From assembly GCA_040954595.2 (NCBI GenBank), contig CM082577.2, positions 6,076,001 to 6,140,000 of the forward strand: a stretch of 64,000 nucleotides of DNA. The letters are read 5' to 3'. A program made the position numbers and the translations under genes. Positions 26,633 through 37,118 of this stretch are shown piece by piece. The notes below the pieces were generated by a model. It was not told the origin of the DNA and did no database searches. It worked only from the letters and a program-made list of their open reading frames with translations. Each line of letters opens with the position of its first letter. Position 1 is the first letter of the stretch. Origin of the DNA: Balanoglossus misakiensis. Taxonomy: Eukaryota > Hemichordata.

Positions 26633-26832
26633 TGAGGTAGTATGTACCTCGAAAATCAAATTCTTATTTTTTTCTCATAGTTTGCTCAAAGGCAACTAAA
26701 AATTATTCCCCCGTGAAATTCAGAACAAAAAGTGGGGATCACTGTGCAAAATTTAATGAGAGAGCAAAATTGTCTCAAATGTGAAGTTCAATATGGCCTC
26801 CAGACTCTTTAACTCTGTGAAGAAAAATTAAA
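26633..26832 (+). repeat. Interspersed repeat, copy 2
   Basis: Homologous to 19624-19812, in the same order and orientation. The blocks read GGTAGTATGTACCTC, TTGCTCAAAGGCAACT, GGGGATCACTGTGCAAAA, AATGAGAG, TTCAATATGGCCTCCA and AACTCT. Its left end happens to begin with TGAGGTAGTA. Confidence 0.65.
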
Positions 26833-27051
26833 GCGGTGAATTTTATGAAAACAAGACAGTGAACATTATGTTTCCCCGCTTTGTTTTCATAAAGATTCCT
26901 CGCACACTTAAATATTTCAAAAAAGAATTACAGCTTTGGAGAAATATCTGAAAATCTGTCCCCGAGGCTCATACTTACTTCAACGCCCGACTTCAATGCA
27001 TACAGCTGCCGCCAGAATACACGTGACTGCAAAACAGTCTGTTTTCCCTCA

Positions 27052-27064
27052 CCCCCCCCCCCCC
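27052..27064. repeat. Poly-C run (13 C)
   Basis: Thirteen consecutive C residues followed by a short CA-rich stretch. Frames are open on both strands around it, and I do not read any as a gene. Confidence 0.85.
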
Positions 27065-27815
27065 ACACGCACACACTGTGTTTGCCGTTTGAAATGGCTG
27101 TCACCCCAGATGACTGGCAAATTCTGCATTTTTTGGATAAACAATATGGCGGAGTTAAATATTCCCTTTGTTAAGCATATCACTTCCATTGGCCAGCATA
27201 AGCCTACCACCTGTCCAAAACTGACGTGCCAGGTAAAAACCAATAGGAAAGTAGCATTAAATTCCCTTCCAACGCAAAAAGGGGAATTCTGGAATAAATC
27301 CACGGCCAGGCGACGGCTGACCGGAGAGATTATACTTGAATTCGGACTCGCTTCTCGCCAAATTGCACGTTTAATCTTATCGGAATCTATTCGTCTTAAT
27401 GGAATTCCAGTGATTGGATCGAGTCGATTTTTTTTCTCCGCTTGCGGGCGTTCCAATTCTATGTGCAGGACTTCGAGCTCCGAGTAACCATGGCGACATC
27501 CACGGAAGATGATTTTTTTTTATCAATTACGCATTGTCGACGGGACCCAATTACACTGATGCTTGAAGGTTTTAGTCTTTGACGGGTTCTATGCATTGGC
27601 CACTAATTGAGTAACGGTTTATCCATTCATAGATTCATTAATTGTTAATTCTATAAGTGGGAAGTATTTATCGGCCTCGGCGACGTCCCGCGATTTAATT
27701 TTGACTCATTAATCACGATTCTGAAAGATGGTCTCAGCGTTGATATCGCACCTTTGCGGAAGATTACAGCTGCTCGAAGAGAGCGATGGGGGGCAGAAGT
27801 CGTCAGCCAGTGGCA

Positions 27816-27825
27816 GTCACGTGAC
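27816..27825. promoter_or_regulatory. GTCACGTGAC palindrome
   Basis: Second perfect copy of this 10-mer. It lies about 4.8 kb beyond the CBX-A stop codon, in intergenic DNA. Confidence 0.4.
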
Positions 27826-30800
27826 CTAGTATGTGTATCATTTGTCTATATTATGTGTTATGCAGCTACCATGGTACTTGCACACTTGTCTGCCGTGTGC
27901 TAACTTGCGAGAAATATCCGAGAAAGGTCACAGAGTGCTGTGTGTTCAGAAGGAAGAATTGCAAATTCTGGGTAATACGACCTGCATGAGAGCGTGACGG
28001 TATCGGATTCCTCACGGCCAGAATCGATCCCAATCATGAATCGTTAGACATTTGCGTCATACATTCAACCCGTCATGTTGATTCTTGGAACGCCAACGCG
28101 ACGGTACTTATAAAGAAAAACACATTCTCTACAAATACTGACATTAATCTGGGCGTCCACTATAACTTTGTTTTATAGACGGCTATTGAAAAAAAAACAC
28201 CCACAAAAACCACAGTTAAATTATCGGGTAATCACAGCTTTCTTGTAAATATTGTGCGTATACAGTGTATGATTTCATCGTTTATCAGTAAAGATATCAT
28301 TATCTAAACTATGTGGTCGACTGTATTTTAATCTGGGGTCACAGTATTGTAACGACAAAAATGTGTATATCCTGACACTTTCTCAGTGAAGCCTTCCAGA
28401 TGACCGTGGCGGCCAGGAGACGACTCTGCCCTTTGAAGCAGTGTCATATACCTACAAGTACCAATGTTATGGATTGTGCGCAGTAAAACGATTGACGAAT
28501 ACTCCCATAGGCAGAATCAAAATGGACCGGAGCGGAAAACAATATTCACGACTGGTTACGTGGATATATACTGGGGCATTAAAGTCCAACTTATTACAAT
28601 ACAACAACCTTATGAGCCCGGGTGGGCCTAATAAAAAAACAACGAGACCTTCAAAATGGCGGTCGTTATTTGCTGAATGCTATCACAATCGTGCGATGTG
28701 GAAAACACATTCGAGTTAACAAGTCATTGTCAATGTATAGTCCGACTGGTCATACAACAAGTTTGAATTTAATCTGGTTAGGCATGATGTCTGCGTATTA
28801 AATGGCTCCAGACATGAAATATAGCGCAACAAAATGGCTGCCCAGCAGCCATAATGGATCGCATCGCATCACAAAATAAATCAACGCGTAAATTGCCTTT
28901 GTACCAAGTGTCCTCCTACCTCAGATTCCGTCAGTGGGAATAACACTTTAAGGTTTTATTTTTAGACTACCGACATGGTATACGTACGTGACAATTACAT
29001 AGAAATAGAAGAATCAATCAATTTTATTAATTCATTTAGAATTTCCATTTTTCATTTTTAGGAGTAAGGAGTCTTTTCTAACATGTCGTATATATACTAA
29101 GCTTATCAAGAGCAAGAGAGCGAAAACGATGTAAAACGCAATGTTATTTTAAAGTGGGTGTGAAAAGGCAAGAATTTACACTCCATTTGAATATGAAAAT
29201 TCAGAACTTCTGCCTTCCATATTTTCAACACATGAGGAGATATAATTAGTGTGTTGGCACAATAGCCTGGCATTTGCTCAATTCTCCCGGAGGCAAAATA
29301 AGCGTCGCGTGAGAAAGGACTCTTGGCAAACAATAGTTAATCTAATCCCTCGGGGCTTAACTTGAATCAGCTCTAAGACTGGATTATCACTGCGAGAAAG
29401 CTATTTTTCGCATGCCCAGCGAAACAATCGTTCACGCCGCTGTCTAAGTTCCGAGCATTCAATTTTCTCGTTCTGTGGAAAAACGTCTAATTACGAAACT
29501 AACAGTAAGTGCGCAAAGACAAGCTTTTAAATAAACATTCACTTTATTTTACTTTCAAGGTTCAAGAATCGTTCCCCATTCCGCCGGGATTCGATATCTC
29601 TCTTGCCGTTTATTAATTTGTTTAAGGGGAAATGGCGCTGGCCAACTATGTGAATACCTTCCGGTAGTTTTCAGTTTATTGTTTGTAAATTTACAAATTT
29701 TAACCTTTTCACGCACTATCGCGAAAAGCGGCAAACCGCATTTCACAGAAGTGCCGAATTAGTAACGGTCTGCCTAAAAATATCAGCAGAAAGCCCGATG
29801 TCGATAATTTTTTCACCCGCGATCAGAATATTTTAACAGAGGCCAGGCATCCCCCGCATGTCAAATTTTCTCGGTGTCATTTTTCGTTCAGAAATACCGA
29901 ATTCCATCCCAGAAAAATCGTATTACAATAATGCCCTTTTCTGTGTGTTTCTGAAATCGAAGCACGGTATATAGCGCTGATCACAGCGATAATGAAAACG
30001 TCGGACGAAAGGTTGCAGAACGCATATCGATAGATGCGGGCAAACGGATAATTCTGCGGGTATGAATTTCAAAGAAATATATTTTTGACTGAAACCAGCC
30101 GCACATATGTCCGAATTTAGAACTAAACTGGACAAAGCATGGAAAGGGCATTGTTATCATTCTTCACAAGACGACATCTTTTGGATTGAGCGAGATGGAA
30201 TTCCGTAAATTCGACATTATTCATCGTTTTTATTTATCCGTCGGCGGAAGGGCCTCTTTATATCCTTTGTGCGGAAGAATACGTTCTATTTAACGCGTGG
30301 ATAGCTCCGCATTTTTGCGCGCGAATAAACCGCGACAAAGGGCGGGAATAATTAACGGACAAGGTACACCCATGAGCGGTGAGGTTGTGTGCGTTGAAAG
30401 CCGGTGCTTATACTGCAAACTGATGGCAAAAGACGCAAATACAAACGCAATGCATATATTACTAGCGACATGGAAAATGCAAGATGTCAAAATGGCGTCT
30501 TCCCCGACCATGTGCATAAATCCAGACAACACGACTCTGCCGCCATGTTGTTATCGGCAGCTTGAAGCGTGCCAGATGAAACGATAACGAATTCAGTAAC
30601 GTTATTAAGAGCAAACATCAAAGCAAAATATGTTAAATATTTGATTGTTTTTATGATGCATATCGCACGGGACTAGGTATATCTGTGGATTATGTACATG
30701 ATGATGTATGTTTGCAAAGCTTTGCATTTTAACCTGAATGCATGTAGGGACAGAATCAATTTGTCTGAACATGCGAACCGTTAATGACTTGCTCCAAAAC

Positions 30801-32459
30801 AAAGCGACGGCGCCGATTAGATAAGCTTGTGCAGTCATCGCAAATAATTGCCCGTTGATTATCTGAGCATTACAACCAGTCACGCGTCAGTTGCAAGATC
30901 TGGCAAAAAAGGATTGTGCCTCCTTGCTTGATGAAATCACATGACATTTACCAAACCTGAAAAGCAAACAGAATCACGGAAAGAAAATACCGAGCAGGTA
31001 TTTTTTGTGGACTCGGAGAAGTGCATGTGCTTCCATAAGCTTGCTTGGTTTGCCTTTCACGTTAAATTCGAATTGCTTTTGCAAGACCCAAATAAGGGCG
31101 TCAATCATAATTTCATAACTCGTACATGAAATCGTGTGGTGACAGACCCCAAAGGAAAATGGCGGTAATAAATCATTCACTATTAAAGCAGACTTGAGTT
31201 GATTCAACTCGATGAGTCGGTTTTATTTTTTAATTATACATACCTCCAACTTAACGATGTGCGCTTAAAAGACCAGTTAAATTTTGGATGAAACGACGAA
31301 AGTTATGTGCAAAAGTAGTCTGTGAACATAGTCCCCACGAAGTGATTTTTAAGTTACAAATCACGGGGGTTGGCAACTTTGCTGATAGCGTTGATCCCCC
31401 AAAGAATTTACTTTATTTATCCGTGTTGTCCAACTACTCAAAATGCTAAAGGCGACTTGTTTTCTCTCAAGGTCTCTAGCAAAGGGGTCGATCAGAAAAA
31501 AAACTATGTACACACCATCATTCACTAAATTGTGCAATATTGTCATATAACCACGGCGAACGTAAATAGGCATTTGTCAAATTAGCCTAAGTCAAATAAA
31601 AAAAACACGCGTCAGAATTTCAAACACTGCAGTGTGGATATTGGCGGGAATGCCAGTGGTCATAGGCAACGGACTGCTCACACCAAATCGCACCATAGAG
31701 ACCCTATGTTCCTTGAGATGGGTCGGTTGCACGTTCCGATGTTTCCTCTTTGGGGTGTAGAAGTTTAAAAAAATGATTTAGGTTTGGTGAGACCGCGAGA
31801 AACAAAGCTGAGGTTCCATAATCGCGCAAAAATTGGACTTTTCTGGTGGTTCTGTCCGTGATTGTGAATATTTGGAGAGAAAAAAATATTTTGAGGCTAC
31901 TCTCCTTGTCACGTTTTCTTTCCGTGTTTTCAATATAATGCATATCGAATCACTGAGAGGGACGGAGACCGCCCACACTTTTATCTTCTCAACCCTAATC
32001 CCTGTACTGTTATTGCCCCCGCACGTTGAACACAAATAATAAGTGTCACGTATCGTTTCGTATATACGAGGAAAATAATGCACACCGTTAATTGAAAATC
32101 CCAAAACTTAATATCGCCGCTTTGCTTCATGCCAGAGGTATAATTTCGGGAAAACGCATTCCACCTTTTAGAGGGAATTTGTAATATTGATTTCTGTACC
32201 AAAGGTCAAATGATATATCGTTCAAAACTATTTTTTTAGCTTTTGCTCATTATTAAATATGACATAGCCGTAGTTATTTCAAACTTGCGCCCCTATATCT
32301 ATGTAGTGTACATTTATGAACATATATTACTGAGCGACTGTACATTAATTGCCGTTTCATAAAATGTACACCTATATACATAGAAATATTTCCAAACATA
32401 AACTTATAGTATAATGCAATTTATAGTACAATTATTCAATATTTTTCCCCGTGTTTTTT

Positions 32460-32484
32460 CGAGGTTCCGCCACTCGGAACCTCG
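32460..32484 (-). promoter_or_regulatory. Perfect stem-loop in the CBX-A 3' UTR
   Basis: CGAGGTTCCG (32475-32484, as read on the minus strand) pairs with CGGAACCTCG (32460-32469) across a five-base loop, AGTGG in the transcript. The 10-bp stem has no mismatch and seven G-C pairs. It begins about 105 nt after the CBX-A stop codon and is followed by an A-rich stretch. It does not match the histone stem-loop, SECIS or IRE patterns. It is a candidate RNA element for stability, protein binding or 3' processing. Confidence 0.5.
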
Positions 32485-32588
32485 CACACATCCGCATTTT
32501 CGCACTGAAATTCCATTCACCAACTGTTGCCAGTGTCAACGAGGTCAAGGCCAGGTCAGATTGTCAACAGCTGACTCCAATCCGTTGC

Positions 32589-33404
32589 TCACGACGACGG
32601 TGCGGCGGATGTGCCGCATTCGCGTATGGTGATGGTCACATCCTGTGTCGTCACATCCGTCACAGTCACATCGTCAGGTGTCTTTTTCGGCCTCCAGTCA
32701 ACATAACCCAGATTGTCGAAATAGTCGAAGAATCGGGCTCTCTTCGGCCCGTGTTCGCAACTGAGAGGCGGCTCGTCCTTTTCTAGCGAGTCGGCGGGCT
32801 CGTGATCTTTCACCGCCGCGTCTTCTTCCGAGATCGGCGTCAGTGGCGTCTCGAATGTTGCTATCGTCTGCTCATCTCCGCCATTTTGATTATCACTCTT
32901 CCACACACTCTGCTTGTCTAAGTGCAAGGCGCACTTCCTCTTACCTGCCAAGGCGCTGTTCGCGCACGTTTTCTCGGCGGCGACAATTTTCAGTTTCAAG
33001 CTGTCGGTAGATCTGATGACGCTGCATATACGTGCCTTCGACGATTTTCCCGCCTCTTTCTTGATATTTAATCCGGTGGTCTTGGAAACGGTGCCACAAC
33101 AATTACTACCTACGCCATTTGTGGCCTCCCCTGAATCCATATGTTCAAAATTATTTCCGCCCGAACTCTTATTATCTCCGCTCTGACAAATTTTACCTGG
33201 TTTCTCTTTTATAGATTTGCTGGAACCACGCTGTGCTACGTTTCCGTCGTCATCATCATCATCGTCGCTGCATTTTTCTTCATCGTCCAAGTCCACATTT
33301 TCTGAGTCTCGCCGGCTTCTCTTTCGTCGGCGGTCCTGTCTGGAATGTCGATCGTCTTCGTTGTCTATATTGCCGTTGCAATCTCTCTCCTGGTAGGAAG
33401 AGGA
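32589..33404 (-). CDS. CBX: CBX-A exon 5: acidic linker, WRP motif and C-box
   Basis: Acceptor TTAG at 33405-33408, 272 codons including TGA at 32589-32591, phase 0. It begins [20 protein letters not shown]. Asp-rich and Ser/Lys-rich segments follow, with [10 protein letters not shown] as a possible phosphorylation cluster. It ends with WRP plus the C-box. Confidence 0.95.
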   Translation of the reverse strand, partial: SSSYQERDCNGNIDNEDDRHSRQDRRRKRSRRDSENVDLDDEEKCSDDDDDDDGNVAQRGSSKSIKEKPGKICQSGDNKSSGGNNFEHMDSGEATNGVGSNCCGTVSKTTGLNIKKEAGKSSKARICSVIRSTDSLKLKIVAAEKTCANSALAGKRKCALHLDKQSVWKSDNQNGGDEQTIATFETPLTPISEEDAAVKDHEPADSLEKDEPPLSCEHGPKRARFFDYFDNLGYVDWRPKKTPDDVTVTDVTTQDVTITIRECGTSAAPSS

Positions 33405-34380
33405 CTAATGTAAAAACAATCCAAACACGTTAGAGAGAAAAATGCAACCGCATAGAATCAGACAGTCCGGAAAAATCCACGATTAAAAATAAACCCTCAC
33501 AAATACACAGGCTGAGGTCAGTAATATTGCATATTAAACGGTTACTTACCTGTGAACGGGTGCGTTTCCATTTCTTCCCTCTGCCAGCGTGCGGCTGACA
33601 CTTCAACTGTTCCCTGTTTTATGCAAGAAAGAGAGAATGGGATCAAAGCGGTTGCTCAGTCAGCTGAATTTAGTGGAAATTAAATGGACTTTGGAGTGTG
33701 TGAGAGGAACGCTTTGAAGGTTTGCCGACGCTTTGAGTTCAGTGCGGCGGGCGTGCGGCCGGGGAGAAGCGAGACACTCGCGTGAATTTCGCAAAGTCAC
33801 TTATGATAAATATCCTATTTATTTCACGGGGACTCGCTTATATGCTTATACCGTTCCTACCTTCCTTCAAACGCTGCCAGTAATCTGGGATCTAGTATAT
33901 TTGACTCGGGCTCCCAGGTATTATATCTGTAAGTGAACATACATACAGACGCTTATATTAGGGGCCGTGTTCGCACGATATGACAAGCCCTGTTGTCAGT
34001 GTGGTGCGGTTCTCCGACCGTAATTACAGCAACCTGGGTCACTCCTCGGCTGGTCATTGACTGTAGAAAATATGCACGTCGCTTACCTGGTCGGCCAGCC
34101 TTTCCATTTGACCTGGTATTCAACCGTGCCCTGTGTATACGGAGAAGAGAAGCGCCCGTCAAAAATGTCGGCTGTTTTCATGTTTACAGTAATTCATCTT
34201 GTGTCGACAGATATGCACAGTTAACACACAGCTCAGCCAGACGCCCTATTCAATCGCAAAATTACTGAGCGCAGCTACACTCACCTTTCGAACTCGCCGC
34301 TTCTGAATGTATTCGGCGGCGTAGACCTGCTCGCCGACGTTCGCCAGCTCCGAACGCTGACACGGTTCGACGTCCGTCAT
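32589..34380 (-). CDS. CBX: CBX-A: Polycomb-class chromobox protein (CBX2/4/8-like), five exons
   Basis: Joining 34380-34285, 34130-34087, 33926-33861, 33613-33550 and 33404-32589 gives one frame of 361 codons with GT-AG introns of 154, 160, 247 and 145 nt. The chromodomain (about residues 17-70) has [18 protein letters not shown] and [19 protein letters not shown]. The H3K27me3 cage residues are present as Y20 (Phe in most vertebrate CBX), W41 and W44. A basic [12 protein letters not shown] follows where CBX2 has its AT-hook. Then come a Ser/Arg-rich stretch, a run of seven Asp (137-143) and a low-complexity linker. WRP (327-329) and the Polycomb C-box [17 protein letters not shown] (336-352) bind RING1 in PRC1. 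The C-terminal GFF seen in many CBX proteins is replaced by CGTSAAPSS. Closest in style to CBX2/CBX4. A CRE lies 183 bp upstream of the ATG. Confidence 0.95.
33550..33613 (-). CDS. CBX: CBX-A exon 4: basic segment after the chromodomain
   Basis: 64 nt with acceptor ACAG and donor GTAAGT. Its first base completes an Arg codon, then it encodes [21 protein letters not shown] without its last residue counted in the motif. Seven of these residues are Lys or Arg. Confidence 0.93.
33861..33926 (-). CDS. CBX: CBX-A exon 3: second half of the chromodomain
   Basis: 66 nt with acceptor ACAG and donor GTAGGA. It encodes [19 protein letters not shown] plus EG and split Arg codons at each end. It has the same length as exon 3 of CBX-B. 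Confidence 0.96.
34087..34130 (-). CDS. CBX: CBX-A exon 2: chromodomain core
   Basis: 44 nt with acceptor ACAG and donor GTAAGC. It encodes [14 protein letters not shown] plus two bases of an Arg codon, and contains the cage residues W41 and W44. The Gln in EYQVKW replaces the usual Leu. Confidence 0.97.
34285..34380 (-). CDS. CBX: CBX-A exon 1: start and first chromodomain strand
   Basis: 32 codons ending RRVRK at a phase-0 donor GTGAGT. The ATG at 34380 has A at -3 and lies 14 residues before VGEQVYAAE, close to the family's usual start. The same frame stays open for roughly 160 more codons upstream with further ATGs, but that peptide looks non-coding. Confidence 0.93.
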
Positions 34381-34562
34381 TATCGACAGTTTGATACGAG
34401 CAGCTGTTATTAGCCCGGTGCTCTCCGCAGCTACACACACGTACGTACTAGACAGGCTACGGACTGCTGTGTGCGCGGCGATATAATATTTGTCAATACG
34501 CGAAACGGGCTCCTGCAGACCTATCCCATAATACGTCGCCACATCAGCTTGCCTGGTTGGCG

Positions 34563-34570
34563 TGACGTCA
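34563..34570. promoter_or_regulatory. CRE octamer in the CBX-A promoter region
   Basis: TGACGTCA, 183 bp upstream of the CBX-A ATG, next to a second half-like word (CATGACA). CREB/ATF binding is inferred from the motif. Confidence 0.5.
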
Positions 34571-36623
34571 CATGACAGCGGCGACCAGCAGACTAAGAGT
34601 ATTACGCCGGGGAAAAAAGCTTTTTCTTCGCCGAATGCGAGCTGTAACAAGCGGGAAAAACACGGGTATACTTGAAATGGCTGCGGTGATATGCACAAAG
34701 AGATTATATACACCTTATTTGATTCGCCAACCCTGAGTGATTGCCTGTAATTTGTAGGCTTGCAACAGACTTTGATTGAGACTATGTTACCGCCATTAAT
34801 GGGACAGTTAAAGCAACCGTTAGGCATCAGAGCCTTATCGTTAAAAATGCCTGAAGTCAAAGCCCACGTCTGTCATATTTAATTCTCCTTAACTAATTAC
34901 GCGAAACGTTTTCAGGGGCAGAAAATGAACACGGGTTGAATTCACGACTCGCGTAGGGATATTGGACTACGTTTGTCGCCGTGACGTGTGTTACACAACC
35001 TAGGCAATATTTAGCTCTTAAAATATTATTATGCGCGCTCAGTTTGCCATTTATGTCATAGAATTAAAATGAATAACCAAATTTAACCAAGTGAAAAGTA
35101 TTAGAATTCGCACTGTTGGAATTGAGGTCACATTTCAGTTGATATATTTCTGACAAGATCATAGCGATTCAAAACGGATGTCCGGACTTGTAGACTAAAG
35201 GGGCAAAATCTACAGAGAAATTAGGTATGCAATATGAAACGATTCTTCTTCAGGATATGTGACACTGCATTAACATATGACGAAAGTCTGTCGGGGGGAA
35301 TCAGTATCATAGAATCACACGACATGCGCGCAAAAATGTGTTATTATTAGTGCATTCCAAAAGACAGGCTCCTTTTTCTCCAAGTTGCTCGAGGGGATTT
35401 GTAAACGCTGTAATGGCTGGAGAGATATAGCGGTATCTCACATTGTAAATGTTGACACAGAGGCACTTGTAGGCAAGGTCGAGTGTGTGTGTATGCGATG
35501 GTGCTGAAACAGTGCGCCATTCGAGAGCTGCGAAGAAGGAGACCCTTCAAAGATTGCACACGTGGCGGTGTAGGTTTTATGGCGGCCTCTTTTGAGCGCG
35601 GGAATCGAGGTCACCCGCGTCGTGCAGTGGAGCAAGAAAATGCACAAGTCACGTTCTTGTGCCTGACATTTTGAGCGTTTGTCGGTCGAGACACAGTTTT
35701 TTTTCTCAGTTGCCGTTTAAACCATGGTTGCAGAGGAACTTGGCACCAGCCAAATTCAGGTCGACGTGCGAATTTCACGATAAGACATGTTTTGAAAAAC
35801 AAAAATTAACGGTAAACTACAAGTCTGGTCGTGTTAATTTTTGTCGTCGTGCGCTGATGTTTGTTATCCGAGGGCACATCGTGTTAACATCTCACGCGAT
35901 TGTAGACCACGTCGGGTCGTCAAAACATTCAAATACAAATAAAACACTCTACAGGCACGTCACGGGAAACCAGAAATTTGCTATATTGATAATAGTCTTA
36001 CAATGTTTCGTCAGACGCTGGAGTCATCAACCTCTCTGACATAAATACATATAGTGCCTCAGTTTTTGAATATTATCTGTACGTGTTTATGCGTGGGTTA
36101 ATTGGTTTGTTGGAGAACTTTGCTGTATCGTGACTGCATTTAGTTTGATTTGATAATCAGGCTCAGATTGTGCGAGTTCAGAAGATGGGACGCTTGGGAA
36201 ATCTGTGGCAATAATCGTTGAATGTACCATATCCTTGAGAAACAGTCATATCTGTGACGCTGCAGTGCTCTTTCTGTTTCTCAAGTTCCGGAATTGGATT
36301 GTTTTTGCGACGTCCCGCCGACTGCTATTAATTTCTCAACAAACTCTTGTAAAATGTCAGGCAATATATCAGGCGACCACTACAGATAAATGTTATACAA
36401 TGTAATCATACCGAGGATGGCTGTTTGCCATTATCCAAAACGAACGAATGAAATGTGAAACGATCAAAATGTACTTGATTGTACTAAGTGACTTCACTTA
36501 TACCGCAAATAAGTGTAAATCGAGAAGATTGTATTGTATTGTTTCTTGATTTTACTGCTGTCTCACTGGCGATGTGACTGGTACAGACGGCCAGTAAAAA
36601 TTAATGAATTGTGCGGGAGATAC

Positions 36624-36847
36624 GGGGGGGGGGGGGGTTAAACAATGTGCGGTCAGTGTGCATGTTTTTATTGTCACAGTGATAAAAATATATAGCCATT
36701 TCAATAAACCTGTGTTATTTATATTTTTCCGACGCACCGAGCCACCTTTACCCACAGCTCTTGATGAAAAAAAAACAAAATAGATAAGCATAAATAATCA
36801 AATATGACACGAGGCTGTATCCGTTTAAACCCCCCCCCCCCCCCCCC
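36624..36847. repeat. AT-rich segment bounded by inverted G14 / C18 runs
   Basis: Fourteen G then TTAAAC at 36624-36643 face TTTAAAC then C to 36847 (18 C), an inverted arrangement around about 185 bp of AT-rich DNA. It resembles a small foldback element whose tips are homopolymers. Each run could also form a G-quadruplex. Coincidence is possible. Confidence 0.5.
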
Positions 36848-37076
36848 ATTGCCGAACAAATTATTCGATACGGAAAGGCAACGTGCACGATCAGAACACC
36901 CAAAGCTTTTCGATTCCCATTACAATGCACTTCCCCTCAACCATACTTCCCTCTCATATGATGCGTCGATTAGTAATCGACCTAAAATGCCAGGTGTTAT
37001 TTTTATTCCGCTTCAGAATTAATTGATTTACGTCGAGCATCTCACTGTCCGCGGTCACTCGTATTTTCGCAATTAG

Positions 37077-37118
37077 TGACGTCACTGCAGCGGTCTCCAC
37101 GCTGCGGCTCTGACGTCA
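37077..37118. promoter_or_regulatory. Twin CRE octamers 34 bp apart
   Basis: TGACGTCACT occurs at 37077-37086 and again at 37111-37120, separated by a GC-rich spacer with CTGCAGCGG and GCTGCGG words. The start-to-start distance is 34 bp, about three helical turns, so both would face the same side of the DNA. About 2.7 kb upstream of CBX-A. Confidence 0.5.

Noticed and set aside
26633-26655. let-7-like start TGAGGTAGTA
   Set aside because: Only the first ten bases fit, no hairpin partner follows, and the site is the edge of an interspersed repeat.
26936-27487. 183-codon plus ORF and a 135-codon minus ORF over the same DNA
   Set aside because: Open in both directions, with low-complexity PPPP from a C-run, no domain and no splice or homology support.
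34246-34860. 204-codon minus-strand ORF around CBX-A exon 1
   Set aside because: Only the part from MTDVEPC matches the CBX family. The upstream 160 codons look like 5' flank, and the ORF reads through the exon 1 donor.
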